Part shown: positions 10,674-21,445 of the stretch, in pieces
Position numbering within the stretch: position 1 is the first letter of the stretch
How the letters are laid out: every line of letters starts with the position of its first letter
Source of the DNA: Medicago truncatula
Lineage: Eukaryota; Streptophyta; Magnoliopsida; Fabales; Fabaceae
Length of the DNA stretch: 64,000 nucleotides
Assembly: GCF_003473485.1 (NCBI RefSeq)
Contig: NC_053048.1
Location: 32,918,755 to 32,982,754 of the forward strand
Direction: 5' to 3'
The notes under the pieces: generated by a model
Database searches by the model: none
What the model was told of the DNA's origin: nothing
Seen by the model: the letters and a program-made list of their open reading frames with translations, nothing else
Translations under genes and position numbers: made by a program

Positions 10674-10737
10674 GAGCTCGACCCAGATGGCCTTCCGATA
10701 GATATATGTCAGTTGGCAGGCCAGCTGGATCGAGTTC
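10674..10737 (+). ncRNA. Hairpin D of the array
   Basis: The core is 64 nt; 18 of its 20 outermost positions pair, including one G-U: GAGCTCGA with TCGAGTTC, CCAG near CTGG, GGCCT with AGGCC. It is a diverged tandem copy of hairpin C. An outer TTTGAA (10655-10660) can pair with TTCGAA (10749-10754). The unpaired tip GATAGATATATGTCAG resembles that of C. Confidence 0.45.
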
Positions 10738-10887
10738 AAAAGCACCTCTTCGAACATCATCCTAGAATATGTTGTTGTTTATGTTTGTTTTAAGCTGCTT
10801 ACTTTTTTTATGCATTTATTAATTATTGTTTATGTCACATTCCATGAAAACTCTCTAAATAACCCCTCCAAATAGGCATTATGGTGT

Positions 10888-11325
10888 TGTCCGGATTATA
10901 CAATCCGGAATGTTTTGGACGGTGCATTTCACCAAAGGTTTGGCCAGTTAGTGGGTTTTAATGCGTTGTTTGGACGGTTTTGAATGACTAACATGTTTTG
11001 CTTGATTGTACTTATGACCTAGGACATGTTTTAGGTTATAAATAGGCATGCATGTTCAACAAATTCCTTCATTCTTCACTTCACCTTTTTACTTTCATTT
11101 TCTTCAAAAAAAATTAGTTTTGTAGGGCTGTTTGTGATGTCATGGTCATAGTTGACCGTTCATATAACCCCTACAATTGCTTTGCAGCTTATGCGGGGGT
11201 TATATAACGGTCAACAGAGACCTTTAACATCAAAGAAAACACCAAAAATCTCATATCGAAACTATACGAATTTTGTTTTCCGGAAATCTTTAACAATCTA
11301 GTTCGGATTACATAATCCGAACTAG
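10888..11325. repeat. Segment bounded by two related palindromes, with a central hairpin
   Basis: TCCGGATT-ATAC-AATCCGGA (10890-10909) and a 13-bp-arm palindrome CTAGTTCGGATTA-CA-TAATCCGAACTAG (11298-11325) share a CGGATT/AATCCG core. Between them GTTGACCGTTcATATAACCCC (11151-11171) faces its near-perfect complement at 11196-11215 across a 24-nt spacer. This may be a short TIR element, but no target duplication was found. Confidence 0.4.
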
Positions 11326-11415
11326 GGGTATTTTTGATTTTTTCGTAGGGCGCACGAGAAACAGGCAGGGTGAAAAAAAGTAATAGTCTAAATGTTATTA
11401 ACCAAAAAAGTCAAA

Positions 11416-11795
11416 GGGGTTTAAAGCAAGGAGACTCGTTGGGCCTTTCTTGATTCTTTTATTGGCAGAGGTTTTTGGTGGTTTGATGAAAAATGTGGTT
11501 AATTTGAATTTGTTTAATGGTTTTTAGGTGGGGAGGGATGGTTTGACGGTTTCCCATATTCAATATGTGGATGACACCCTTTATAAGGAGAGGCGTCAGG
11601 GACAATCTTTGACCCATGAAAGGTTTGTTAAGAGGTTTTGAGCAACTGTCGGGTTTGAAGGTTAATTTCTTCAAGAGTTGGGAGTTCGTGGATACAGTTT
11701 GTAGTTTTTCCTTGTTTGAGTCTTCTGATTGAGGCAAATACTAGGTAGTTTCTTCAATTCGCTTCACTACTTGGTTTGTGCGATGAAAGCTTTCA
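11416..11795 (+). mobile_element. LINE reverse-transcriptase fragment
   Basis: Translation across two frames gives L-K-Q-G-D-S-L-G then P-F-L-I-L-L-L-A-E-V-F-G-G-L, a stop, and V-S-H-I-Q-Y-V-D-D-T-L. These are the conserved plant LINE RT blocks, with the F/YADD catalytic box here reading YVDD. L-S-G-L-K-V-N-F-F-K-S follows. At least one frameshift and one stop make it inactive. No ends or poly-A were recognised. Confidence 0.75.
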
Positions 11796-13590
11796 ATATG
11801 CATTTTAAAAACAAAATCTAAACCTATCACTCCACCGGGGCATTTCACCAAACAATATGTGTTAATTCTCAATAAAACCTAGGAATACAAAAACAAATAC
11901 ATTGCAAAGATTTTCTTATACATACATACCTCATTCATTCCTAACTTCAAAATGGATTAACTATTCAGCAAAAACATTAAAATTGTTTATGAGTCAATCC
12001 CATGAATTCGGAATATCTGCTAAAAGGAAGACCGGCAGAGGCCGGTTCTTTCGAATTTTCAAAAAAATAAAAAAAAAACTATGTTAAACGTTATTATATA
12101 CTCTTAGCTATTACCAAATGATTCCTTTACATTTTTATTGTTTCATTTTTTTTTAATGTTTTTTAAAGATGATATTAATCTCGTCATTCTCCGACAAACC
12201 TCCATGTACTCAGCTCCCTTATATTCTTAATTTTTTTATTATTTTGAATATCTATTAAATTTTTTTTTTTATGAAAGATGAATATCTATTAATTTTGAAT
12301 ATATCTTATAGCTTTTAAATATCTTCTATATATATATATATATATTATGCATGTGAGAATTTATTTTTTCCTCATTAAATAATATTCCTACTAAGTTTCC
12401 TCTAAGCTAAATTCTTGGTTCCGTGAAAACATTAAACTAAGTCTTTGAACTAACAAATTTTTCTTAATAACCTATTTAAAAATATGTTTTAGTTGAGTAA
12501 CCTATTTAATTTTTTTAAATAGTTCACATATTTATATAATAATTAAACCTTTATTAAAATAGCCTACAAACTATTCCATAAATTTTAAAATACATGTCGT
12601 AGTCAACCATTTCACACATGCCAAAACACAACTTTGACCGTTGATATCTTTAATCACCTATAGTAAAAAAATTATAAAAACTTAATATTTTGTAAATAGT
12701 TATCAAAACAAATCGAACAACATCTTATATTTTGTAAATTATAAAATCAATGCATGTCCCACCACCTCATGTGGGTTTCATTTTCAAAGTGTAGGTCCTA
12801 CGTTGATTTTACCCAATAAAAGAGTGAGTGTTAGAGAAAGTGTTCAAAAGAGAGTGTTGTTATCACTCCTCATGCTAACATTTGTATTTAATTATATACT
12901 AAAGTTAAAAAATTGAATCAAAGTAAGTTAGGTGAACAGTGCACATTGAAACAATGTGACAAATATTATTAAGTGACACAATTGACCTTGTCACACATAC
13001 CAATGCAAATTTTGATCTTAAATAACTTTACTGATCTCTTAGAAAAAAAATATAAAAATTTTATTTTTTGAAAATATTCATCGAGAGAATCCAACGACAT
13101 CTTATATGAAATTATTTATCTTTGTATATTAGTAGAAAAATACGATCAATTTTTTTTTTTTCGAAGGAACAGTCAATAATGCATATTTTCAAATATGTCA
13201 TCTATTATAGGACAGAGGGAGTAATGTTTTGACATATCGCATGGATAGATGTCATGTAATATAATAATGTCACATCAATGTTTTTCTGTGAGGTCGTATT
13301 ATCAATGTTCTAATGTAACACTCTCTAGAACATATTTACTCTTGGTTTCCTCATTACTATTTTTTTAATAGGGTATCACCAAGTGTATAAATTAGAGAAA
13401 AGGTGACTGAACAGCTGCCTCTTTTTTCTTAAGGAGGTGTACACACAAACACAATTCTTAATTACTTAACAAAGAAGGAATGGAAGCAAACAAAGTAATA
13501 ACCATTTTTCTTTTGCTTTTGAATACTATTGTGGGATGAAGAGGTGGCATGTTCCCACTTTGAAAAACAATTAATCTCAGCCACAAAAAC
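11796..13590. other. AT-rich spacer upstream of UGT2
   Basis: No gene was found. The interval holds a TA-run near 12330-12346, a micro-insertion at 12245-12292, and a Stowaway-like terminus (GGACAGAGGGAGTA) near 13209-13222 without a resolved partner. A possible second oligo-T insertion lies at about 13149-13170. Confidence 0.45.
12245..12292 (-). repeat. Micro-retroposon scar 4 (20-nt insert)
   Basis: TGAATATCTATTAA at 12245-12258 is repeated exactly at 12279-12292. The 20 nt between are an A, a T-run and ATGAAAGA. On the minus strand this reads TCTTTCAT followed by poly-A. Confidence 0.5.
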
Positions 13591-13591
13591 T

Positions 13592-13602
13592 ACCTTTAAA
13601 TA
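13592..13602 (+). promoter_or_regulatory. Possible TATA-like element of UGT2
   Basis: TTTAAATACC lies about 60 bp before the UGT2 ATG. A similar TTTAAATATC precedes pseudogene 2 (about 9063), so the element is shared within the family. The distance is short for a plant TATA box, so this is tentative. Confidence 0.3.
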
Positions 13603-13657
13603 CCAACTCTTCAAGTAACAGAAACACCCTACCATCTCAAAGTTTTCAAAAGCAATA

Positions 13658-15151
13658 ATGAAATCTCAACAATCCCATAACCCACTTCATGTAACTTTTC
13701 TTCCATTTCCATCTCCTGGCCATATGATTCCTATGATTGACACTGCAAGACTATTAGCCAAACATGGTGTTAATGTAACCATCATTACTACACATGCCAA
13801 TGCTTCAACATTCCAAAAAACCATAGACAGTGACTTCAGTTTAGGATACTCCATCAAAACTCATCTTATTGAATTCCCTTCAGCTCAAGTTGGTCTTCCA
13901 GATGGTGTTGAAAATCTCAAAGATGGAACATCCTCAGAAATTCTTAGTAAAATCAACCGTGGAATATCGATGCTTCGAGATCCGATTGAGGTTCTGTTTA
14001 AAGATCTTCAACCAGATTGTATAGTCACTGATATGATGTATCCTTGGACAGTGGAAGCAGCTGCAAAACTAAACATTCCAAGGATTCACTTTTATAGCTC
14101 AAGTTACTTCTCCAGCTGTGCCTTTCATTTTATCATGAAATATAGGCCTCATGATAATTTAGTTTCTGATACACAGAAATTTACTATTCCTAGTTTTCCT
14201 CATACCATTGAGATGACCCCTCTGCAGATTCCTGATTGGTTAAGGGAAAAGAATCCTGCCACAGCCTATTTTGAACCAATTTATGAATCAGAGGAAAAAA
14301 GCTATGGCACACTATACAATAGTTTTCATGAACTAGAAAGTGAATATGAGAAACTTTGTAATACTACAAGGGGGATCAAATCTTGGAGTGTAGGACCAGT
14401 TTCAGCTTGGGCTAAAAAGGATGATGAAAAGAAGGGTGATAAGGGGCACATAGAGGAGAATGGAAAAGTGGCAGAGTGGCTAAATTGGCTTAACTCAAAG
14501 CAAAATGAGTCTGTACTTTATGTAAGCTTTGGAAGTTTAACTAGGCTAACTCATGCTCAGCTTGTAGAAATTGCACATGGGCTTGAAAATTCAGGTCATA
14601 ATTTTATCTGGGTTGTAAGGAAAAATGATATGGATGAGAGTGAAAACAGTTTCCTACAAGATTTTGAGGGAAGGATGAAAGAAAGCAAAAAGGGCTATAT
14701 CATATGGAATTGGGCACCACAGCTTCAGATATTGGATCACCCTGCAACAGGTGGAATTGTGACTCACTGTGGTTGGAACTCGATTCTTGAAAGCTTGAAT
14801 GCTGGTTTGCCAATGATCGCGTGGCCAATGTTTGCCGAGCAATTTTACAATGAGAAGTTGCTTGTTGATGTTTTGAAGATAGGGGTCCGAGTTGGAGCAA
14901 AAGAAAACAAGTCATGGGATAGTATTTGTGTAGAGGCGATGGTTAGAAGGGAAGAGATTGCAAAGGCTGTTGAGATTTTGATGGGAAGTGGACAAGAGAG
15001 CAAAGAAATGAGGATGAGAGCAAAGAAACTTGGTGATGCTTCCAAGAGGACTATAGAGGAAGGTGGACATTCATACAACAACTTGATTCAGTTCATTGAT
15101 GAGCTGAAATCACTGAAGAAATCTAAAGCACTTGGTGACTCAGCAGACTAG
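13658..15151 (+). CDS. UGT2: UGT73-type UDP-glycosyltransferase
   Basis: The gene is an intact intronless 497-residue GT1 enzyme, collinear with UGT1. Catalytic His22 (P-S-P-G-H-M) and Asp125 (V-T-D-M-M-Y-P-W) are present. The PSPG motif runs Trp352-Gln395 with canonical W-A-P-Q, H-C-G-W-N-S and terminal Gln, consistent with UDP-glucose use. The acceptor pocket differs from UGT1 (for example S-F-P-H-T-I-E and W-L-R-E-K-N-P), so acceptor preference may have diverged. The start is supported by alignment with UGT1 and by the preceding AAAAGCAATA context shared with UGT3 and UGT5. Its 5' third resembles that of UGT3 (same L-P-D-G-V-E-N-L-K-D-G-T-S-S-E-I-L stretch). Cytosolic specialised metabolism is inferred. 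Confidence 0.95.
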   Translation: MKSQQSHNPLHVTFLPFPSPGHMIPMIDTARLLAKHGVNVTIITTHANASTFQKTIDSDFSLGYSIKTHLIEFPSAQVGLPDGVENLKDGTSSEILSKINRGISMLRDPIEVLFKDLQPDCIVTDMMYPWTVEAAAKLNIPRIHFYSSSYFSSCAFHFIMKYRPHDNLVSDTQKFTIPSFPHTIEMTPLQIPDWLREKNPATAYFEPIYESEEKSYGTLYNSFHELESEYEKLCNTTRGIKSWSVGPVSAWAKKDDEKKGDKGHIEENGKVAEWLNWLNSKQNESVLYVSFGSLTRLTHAQLVEIAHGLENSGHNFIWVVRKNDMDESENSFLQDFEGRMKESKKGYIIWNWAPQLQILDHPATGGIVTHCGWNSILESLNAGLPMIAWPMFAEQFYNEKLLVDVLKIGVRVGAKENKSWDSICVEAMVRREEIAKAVEILMGSGQESKEMRMRAKKLGDASKRTIEEGGHSYNNLIQFIDELKSLKKSKALGDSAD

Positions 15152-16241
15152 AGAATTGAAATGAAGGAGTAGCTGATTAAGGCTTTGAATATGATGAAAC
15201 AACATCCAAGTTTTTCTCTCCAGCTACTTTTTGCTGTTATCTGGAGTTCAATAAGATGAATCAATATCCAATTATTGTGCACTTCAGTTTGCCTTATAAC
15301 AATATGTATTAATTCATCACTACAAATATTTTAGTGTTCCATTATGCGATACGTTGTAGTATACTGTATAACTCCAGGTGAAGTAAAGTATATGTTGATG
15401 ACAGGTTTCAAAATTGAGGTAACAAAGGTTCCATAACTATAAGCAGCTATATCCTGGGAATGAGATGACTATATGCCCATAAAGTGCTTTAGAACAATTC
15501 TCTCAATAAATAAACAAACAAGGAACTAAGAGTGGTACTATATAGAAGCTGTAATCAATTTTAAGAAACTACATCACAAAAAAGAGGCATGATTTCTGTA
15601 ATACAGCTTGCAGGAAAGACGATATAGCAGTGGATCAGATCGTATCCTTACCATATCCATGGTCCATATAGAGTTCCACCTTGAAGGAATTCCAAAGTGA
15701 TCCAGTGCTACAAAAAAGAAACCATGCTAGAATTTCATCAATTCTATATAAGCATCAGATTTTGCATTGTTCCAGTTTTCTCTTAACATACCCTGCATCA
15801 GAGTAAAATCATCACACACTTTTCTGACAAAATTCAATCATATTAACAGTTTGTAAAAACAAATATAAAACCATCTTCCTAGGTATTAAGAATTCTGACT
15901 CCATTGGGGCATTTCATCAAACAGCATATGGTTGATTTGTTAGAAAAAAGGAAAATTTTCTTACATAAAACTCTTCTGGTATGCAATTCATTCTGCTGAG
16001 CAACGCTACATATTTTTATGTAAGGATTTATATAGGATTGGACAACTCTCCCCTTTCAACTATGGTTTTGAGGTGGAGTTTGGTTCAACATGTATCAAGC
16101 AAAATTAGTCTGTAGAAATTCAACATTAGTTTAGAAATGTGAAACAATAATCCCTTTCTAGTAAATGAGATTTCTCTATTCACACCGTTCAAATACTAGT
16201 TACAACCTCAAAAACAAAAGATGGATAATAAATGATAGTAG
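15152..16241. other. UGT2 3' flank and spacer, no gene seen
   Basis: The first ~150 bp are probably the 3' untranslated region. Bases 15690-15830 resemble the flank of UGT pseudogene 2 (10030-10170), marking the extent of that old duplication. Nothing else was recognised. Confidence 0.5.
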
Positions 16242-16396
16242 TAATAAATAATGGATTGTGTCCCGTGAGTTTAGCTCAATTGGTTTGAAATTACATAATA
16301 TGTATAGGTCGAACCACAAACACCCACTTATTCACTTTAAAAACGTGAATTCATAGTCAACAGACAACTTGACAAAAAAATTAATAAATAATGGAT
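16242..16396 (+). mobile_element. tRNA-derived SINE with 15-bp target-site duplication
   Basis: TAATAAATAATGGAT occurs exactly at 16242-16256 and 16382-16396. Between them lies a 125-bp SINE with an A-box-like TAGCTCAATTGG, a B-box-like GGTCGAACC and an A-rich tail. The body resembles a common legume SINE (from memory). The perfect duplication indicates a fairly recent insertion. Confidence 0.85.
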
Positions 16397-16819
16397 CGTT
16401 GACTTTGATGCATTGTGTTGGGTATTTGAGCATTAGGTTCATTGTTGCTAAAACAAATACTCATGTATGATGTTGGATACGATGTTCCAACATCTTGGCA
16501 TGGTTTAGCGTGCTCTGTTTATGTGGCTTGGTTTACGCAAGTTTTATCTTATTAAAGAAACCACGCCTTATTTCTTATTCACCAAGTAACATATTTTTGT
16601 CCAGAATCAACTAGGTGATTTGTTTCTAAAACATAGACAATATTTTACGATTCCTTGATGGTGTTTTTGGCGGTTCCTAAAGATGTTCTTACTTTTTAGG
16701 AGTTGCTATATTTGTTATTATTTTGTTGCGTGAGATCACTGAAGATTCTATGAAGATTTTATTCACGTGACTTGTGCTCCAAGAAGCTTGTGTTTCAAGA
16801 AGAAAGATATTTTTCAGAT

Positions 16820-17063
16820 GGATATTTTTATTTGTGAAATATATTTCCAAAAGAGATTTTGGAAGATATATTTCTAAAGAATATTTGTTTCAATATATTT
16901 CTGAAAAGAATATTTGATACAAATATATGTTTGGCCTGAAGGAAGATTTAATTGTGCAAATATATTTTTAGAAGGAATCTTGGAACTATATTTTTGAAGA
17001 ATTATTTGTTTCAACATATTTCTGAGAATAATATTTGAGTCAAATATATGTTTCTGCTGAAGG
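16820..17063. repeat. Two-copy tandem repeat, period about 121 bp
   Basis: Two diverged AT-rich units both contain AATATTTGTTTCAA-like and CAAATATATGTTT blocks and end in CTGAAGG (at 16942 and 17063). They fall in the LTR-like remnant. Confidence 0.55.
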
Positions 17064-17187
17064 CTATGTAAGGAAGACTCATACCCTAGTTTTATTCACC
17101 AATTCAATGTTATTGAATTGAGTCTTTTAGGGTTTCATTGTTAAGCTGTGTGCTTTATATTGTGAGTCTCTTTGTATCATATTGATG

Positions 17188-17957
17188 AGTTTGGGTATGC
17201 TCAATTTACTCCATTTAGGGGTTTGGATGCATGACATGTGGCAAACAAACATCCTAAGGCTGAGATTTTAAATTAAAATAAATATTTATTTAATTAAAAA
17301 GAAAAAGAAACTCCATAACGTTTTTCCCAACACACCGCTTCCTTTTCCCGTTTCACCACCAGCATCTTTCCTTCTCCGTCGCCGCTACCCTTTTCACCAC
17401 CGTCCTCTTTTCTTCTCTCTGACACAGTTGCCTTCCACCACCGCCTTCAATTTTGCATTCTTACATCTGTCGTATATTTCAGCAGGTTCAATCTAAAATC
17501 AATCAAACAGTTTATAACACCAATTGATTCATCAACCTTTATGTGATTTTCACCTTCATTAGAGTAGTGTTTGGATTTTGTATTTGCGCAATGGTTCTTC
17601 AATTACCTCCTTTGTTTATTGCTCGACATTTTATGTTCCGGCGGCAGAAGGAGTGAGTGTCGCAGCAATGTCGAGAGTAAGATGAAAACACATGAAGAAG
17701 AAAAGGTTTGCGATGATGATGATACATGTGGTTTCGACAGAGAAGGGGAAGAGGGGAGGTGGTGTAGAGGAAAAAGGCAGGGATCTAACACAGTTTGCGA
17801 GGAAGAGAAACATAACGCTTTCTTTTTATTTAATTAAATAAATAATTATTTTTTATTTAAAATCTCAGCCTTTGGATATTTATTTGCCGCATGTCTTGCA
17901 TCCAAACCCCTAAATGAACTAATTTGATCACCACCTAAATGGAGCATACCTGAACCC
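17188..17957. mobile_element. Non-autonomous Mutator-like (MULE) element with long TIRs, possible Pack-MULE
   Basis: CATATTGATG at 17178-17187 is repeated at 17958-17967, a 9-10 bp target duplication typical of Mutator elements. The ends are long inverted repeats: GGGTATGCTC, then CATTTAGGGGTTTGG and further, on the left are mirrored at the right through CCAAACCCCTAAATG to GAGCATACC. Homology continues about 100 bp inward. The interior (17330-17820) is richer in GC than its surroundings, with pyrimidine-rich CACC/TTCC phrases on one side, and could be a captured gene fragment. An 88-codon open frame at 17571-17837 has no recognisable domain. Confidence 0.8.
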
Positions 17958-18545
17958 CATATTGATGCATTGAGCAGCATGACCTGTAGTTGAGTTGTAT
18001 CAAAACCATAGCTTTACAAAAGAATATTTTTTTAGGGTTTTGAGTCATTGTTATTTGTGAGCCTTTCTTGTATAACCTTGATACATGTTAAAGACTTTGT
18101 TTTATTAAGTTGTAAGTTTTACTACTCCTAAGCTTTGAAGCACGGAGGTAGTTTATGTTTGAAGGTAACTTCATCTTTTTGAGTTGTCATCAGATAATCA
18201 CAAGGGCTGTGATTAATTGAGGGAAGTGAGATGGAATCTCAGATTTAGGAGTTCCTAGGTTGAATTTAATACAGGTAGGTCCTAGGTCTAGAGTTGTAAA
18301 CGAGGAATTTGCTGAGAACTTAGAATAAGGAATACAGTAGTGAATTTTCTTCTTGGCTTGGTAGCCTCCAGATGTAGGTGAGTTGCACCGAACTGGGTTA
18401 ACAAACCAACTGTGCGTTTTACTTTTTTGCCTTTTTTATTTTCCCTGTTCTGTTTGTTTTATGCTAACTCGATGTTGAAATATCTTACTCAACATTTTAT
18501 TTCTGTCTTATGTTGAAACATCGTATAAAACATCTAAAAGCTAGT

Positions 18546-21100
18546 CCGACCGAATTTCACATTGAGTTGATAATGGATTTTATTAACTACTCATACTCCC
18601 TCCCACCGGTCCTTGTTATAAATTTTAAAAAAAATAACAAAAAATCGATTTTGATTTATAAGAAAATGTCACAACTTTTAAGGTGTTAAATGATTTTTCT
18701 ACCTTGTACGAAAAAAAAAAATATTTTTCTACCCTCATTTAATGGTTGTCTTTTTAATATTGTTGCATGTATTTAATGTTTCACGATATTTTCTTTATGA
18801 GTTTATTTTTAAGAATATTTAAAAAGACTCTATTTTCTATATGGTATATTTGTAAGAATATTTAAAAAGTTATAACAATTACCATAAAAAAAATGTCAAT
18901 TTCTAAAACATTTAAGTGTTAAATTAAATGTGTCATTTCCAAAATATAAAATTTAAATTAAATATATAAAATAACTAAAAAACTTATCATGTTTTACTCA
19001 TATCATAAAATGGAAAACTATAGTCCTGTCATAAAATGCAAACAAATTCGCAAAACATGAGAAAAAATTATAGTCATATGGTATTATAATGGAAACCAAA
19101 TTGTAAAACATGAGAGAAAAAAAAACTATAGTCATATCCTATAATGGAAACAAAAATGTAAAACATGATGAAAAAAATAATAGACTTAAATCTAAAAATG
19201 AACCATTTCCAAAACATGCTGATGTATTTTGGTTCAGATTCAAAGCAGTGGTGTTTGCAGTGCGGTTTGGATCAGTTTTGATGTAAAGGGTCATTAAATC
19301 CACAATAAAAATCACATGTGATTTGGTTTGGATGAATATTTAAAAAAAATGATCCGATCAAAATATATATGTTTTGATTTGGATATGTTTTTGGATACCC
19401 AAAATACAACATGTAACTTTTTTAATGTTAATATCCAAAATGATCGTTTATGTTTGAAACAAATGAAGTTGTATAATATTGATTAAATTAGTACAATATA
19501 TAAGATTAAAAACCAACAAACATTAGCTTAATGCAATATATAATGCTAAATAAATAAATATTAAAATTTGGATTTGCTGTTTGGTTTGATTTGAAAAATT
19601 ATTCCGATTCGATAAGAGGGGTTTCTACAAATTAACATGTAAAAATATCCAAAAATATTCGATTTTATGAGGTTTTTTATTTTTTTGAATGATTTTGTAA
19701 TTTTTCTTTGGAAATTTGAACATCCCCAAAGTCAAATTATAGTTTATTCTCATAAACTATGTTGGGGATAAATGAAAATTGCTTATTTTGTAAATTTTAT
19801 TACCATTGTATAAGTTCAAAGTTTCCAAGGTTGTTTAACAATAATTAATTTTGCTAAGAGAATTAAGGTTGTTTCAAACACAAGAGTCAGAAATCCAATT
19901 CATTACAACTTATTTAGTATCTCAAATCTCTTACTGTTGGACCAATTTATTGTTTATATTTTTGTAAGCTCTTTTAGTTGTAGTTTTTGTAATCACTATA
20001 TGTCATCTGCATGTAGGACACTTGTCAAAAGTCCTTTACTTAAAGAAAACCCTAAACTACAAAGCAAAAGAAAAACATTATCAAGTTATTACATGTCAAA
20101 GATGGGTGATGATAGCAAGAATAAGATACCGACACAAAATTCTTAAAAAAATAAATAAATAATACCGACAAAAAACGCTACTTTTTGCTCAGAAAAATAT
20201 GATACAATATTTAACTGTGAAGGTCTTGTTTGTTTTTGTAGTGGATTAAATTATAATGAAGTTTATGCTTGCAATATTATATTATAGATCTTTTTGATGA
20301 GTTTCTACGGAACACTCTTTAAACATCTCAAATTTAAAAACTATTCCTTTAAAAATTCAACTATTACAATTTCTATTAAAAAAATACACAAATTTTCATA
20401 AAATTTACCATATAAATTTCTTAAAGATAACGTAAAGATACTCGTTGACATTTCACTTCTAACATAGAATAGCACATAGAAATTGAATCATAACCAGCCA
20501 GATTTTCTAGAATTCTCGCTTTGACACATTGTCATCACCTTCTAAAGCACAAGGTATTTTTCTACTCTTTAATACATATTTTTTGTTACCTGTGAATTTT
20601 TTCTGATGATTTAGGCCTATGATTCTAAATTGATTGTAATTACGTTGCAAATGTTAATATTGCATGAATATACAAACAAATGCAGTCGATGCCCATAATT
20701 GTAACTATAATGTCGTTACAAAGACATCAAAAATCATTATATTACGGACACAATTATAGTTATAGGCGAGAGTTTGGAACTAAAAAATATTAATTTTTAA
20801 CAAGATTGTTGTAACAACCTAAGATAGGTCTAATGTAATAGAATGGTCAAAATAATTGAATTAAATAAGTCATCATATTCTAGAAGAATTTAGAGAGATG
20901 CCGAGTCATTGGTAAGTTGTTCGAATACGAATGCTATAAATAAGGGAGTGATCATTGTAATATCAAAATGAAAGAATGAAGAAATTAGAGTAATTCTCCT
21001 CCATTAATGAACAACCTTAACAATTAATGCTTTCATTACCATGATTCCCCTCCTTGCCATTACTACATTCACAACCTTCACAATCCTACCATTATCAAAG
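18546..21100. other. AT-rich spacer with MITE fragments
   Basis: No gene was found. A Stowaway-type terminus (TACTCCCTCCCACCGGTCC) lies at about 18593-18612. A GGTTTGGAT-rich hAT-like stretch covers about 19245-19670. A possible short LTR-like segment with TATAAATAAGG lies near 20935-20950. Most was not classifiable. Confidence 0.4.
18693..18733 (+). repeat. Micro-retroposon scar 5 (19-nt insert, plus orientation)
   Basis: ATTTTTCTACC at 18693-18703 is repeated exactly at 18723-18733. The insert between is TTGTACG followed by an A-run, with the A-tail on the plus strand. Confidence 0.45.
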
Positions 21101-21109
21101 ACATCTAAC

Positions 21110-21445
21110 ATCAAACTTTGATAACCATTGTATCCTTTAATCCTTTATTCTAACTACACAAGACGTGCATAAAAAAAGATCATCACACAAGGATTTTCAT
21201 AATGATACATTAAACAAAACATACAAATATCAAACTTTGATAAAGATTGTATCCTTGAAACCTTTATCCTAAATAAAAAAAACAGATACATAAACAAAAA
21301 AATATCTTAAGACAAGGATTTCCATAATAATACATTATACCAAACCTAAAAAACAAAAGCTTTGATAAAGAAGATTGTATCCTTTACTCCTTTAATATAA
21401 CTAAAGAAAATAGAAGAATAAACAAAAAATATCATAAGACGTTGA
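21110..21445. repeat. Three-copy degenerate tandem repeat, period about 115-125 bp
   Basis: The phrase CTTTGATAA...ATTGTATCCTT recurs at about 21115, 21232 and 21358. Each is followed by TTTA/TTCC and ATAAACAAAA-like blocks and a CATAATAATACATTA-like block. No coding potential was seen. Confidence 0.55.

Larger units (their letters stand above)
16465..18545 (+). mobile_element. Probable LTR-retrotransposon LTR remnant, interrupted by a MULE
   Basis: The interval begins near a GTTGGATACGATGTTCCAAC phrase typical of legume copia LTRs and ends near TTGAAACATCG and AAAACATC. No coding domain is present, so it would be a solo or partial LTR. It includes a tandem duplication of about 121 bp (16820-16942 and 16943-17063). 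It is interrupted by the element at 17188-17957. Boundaries are approximate. Confidence 0.35.

Noticed and set aside
10310-10737. CRISPR-like array
   Set aside because: The repeats are long, diverged hairpins without constant repeats or spacers, in a plant genome.
10571-10765. 64-codon plus-strand frame across hairpins C and D
   Set aside because: It overlaps two structured repeats and has no family resemblance; the base changes between C and D follow pairing, not codons.
13149-13177. Further micro-retroposon scar (T-run plus CGAAGGAAC)
   Set aside because: The flanking direct repeat is only about 5 bp (TCAAT), too short to separate from chance, although the tail resembles two accepted scars.
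16257-16381. tRNA gene
   Set aside because: Only A- and B-box-like segments are present; there is no cloverleaf and the segment has an A-tail and target duplication, so it is a SINE.
17571-17837. 88-codon open frame in the MULE
   Set aside because: No known motif, and frame length is expected by chance in the GC-richer interior. Kept only as a Pack-MULE note.
20820-21010. Short LTR/TRIM element with TATAAATAAGG
   Set aside because: No matching second LTR, primer site or target duplication could be found.
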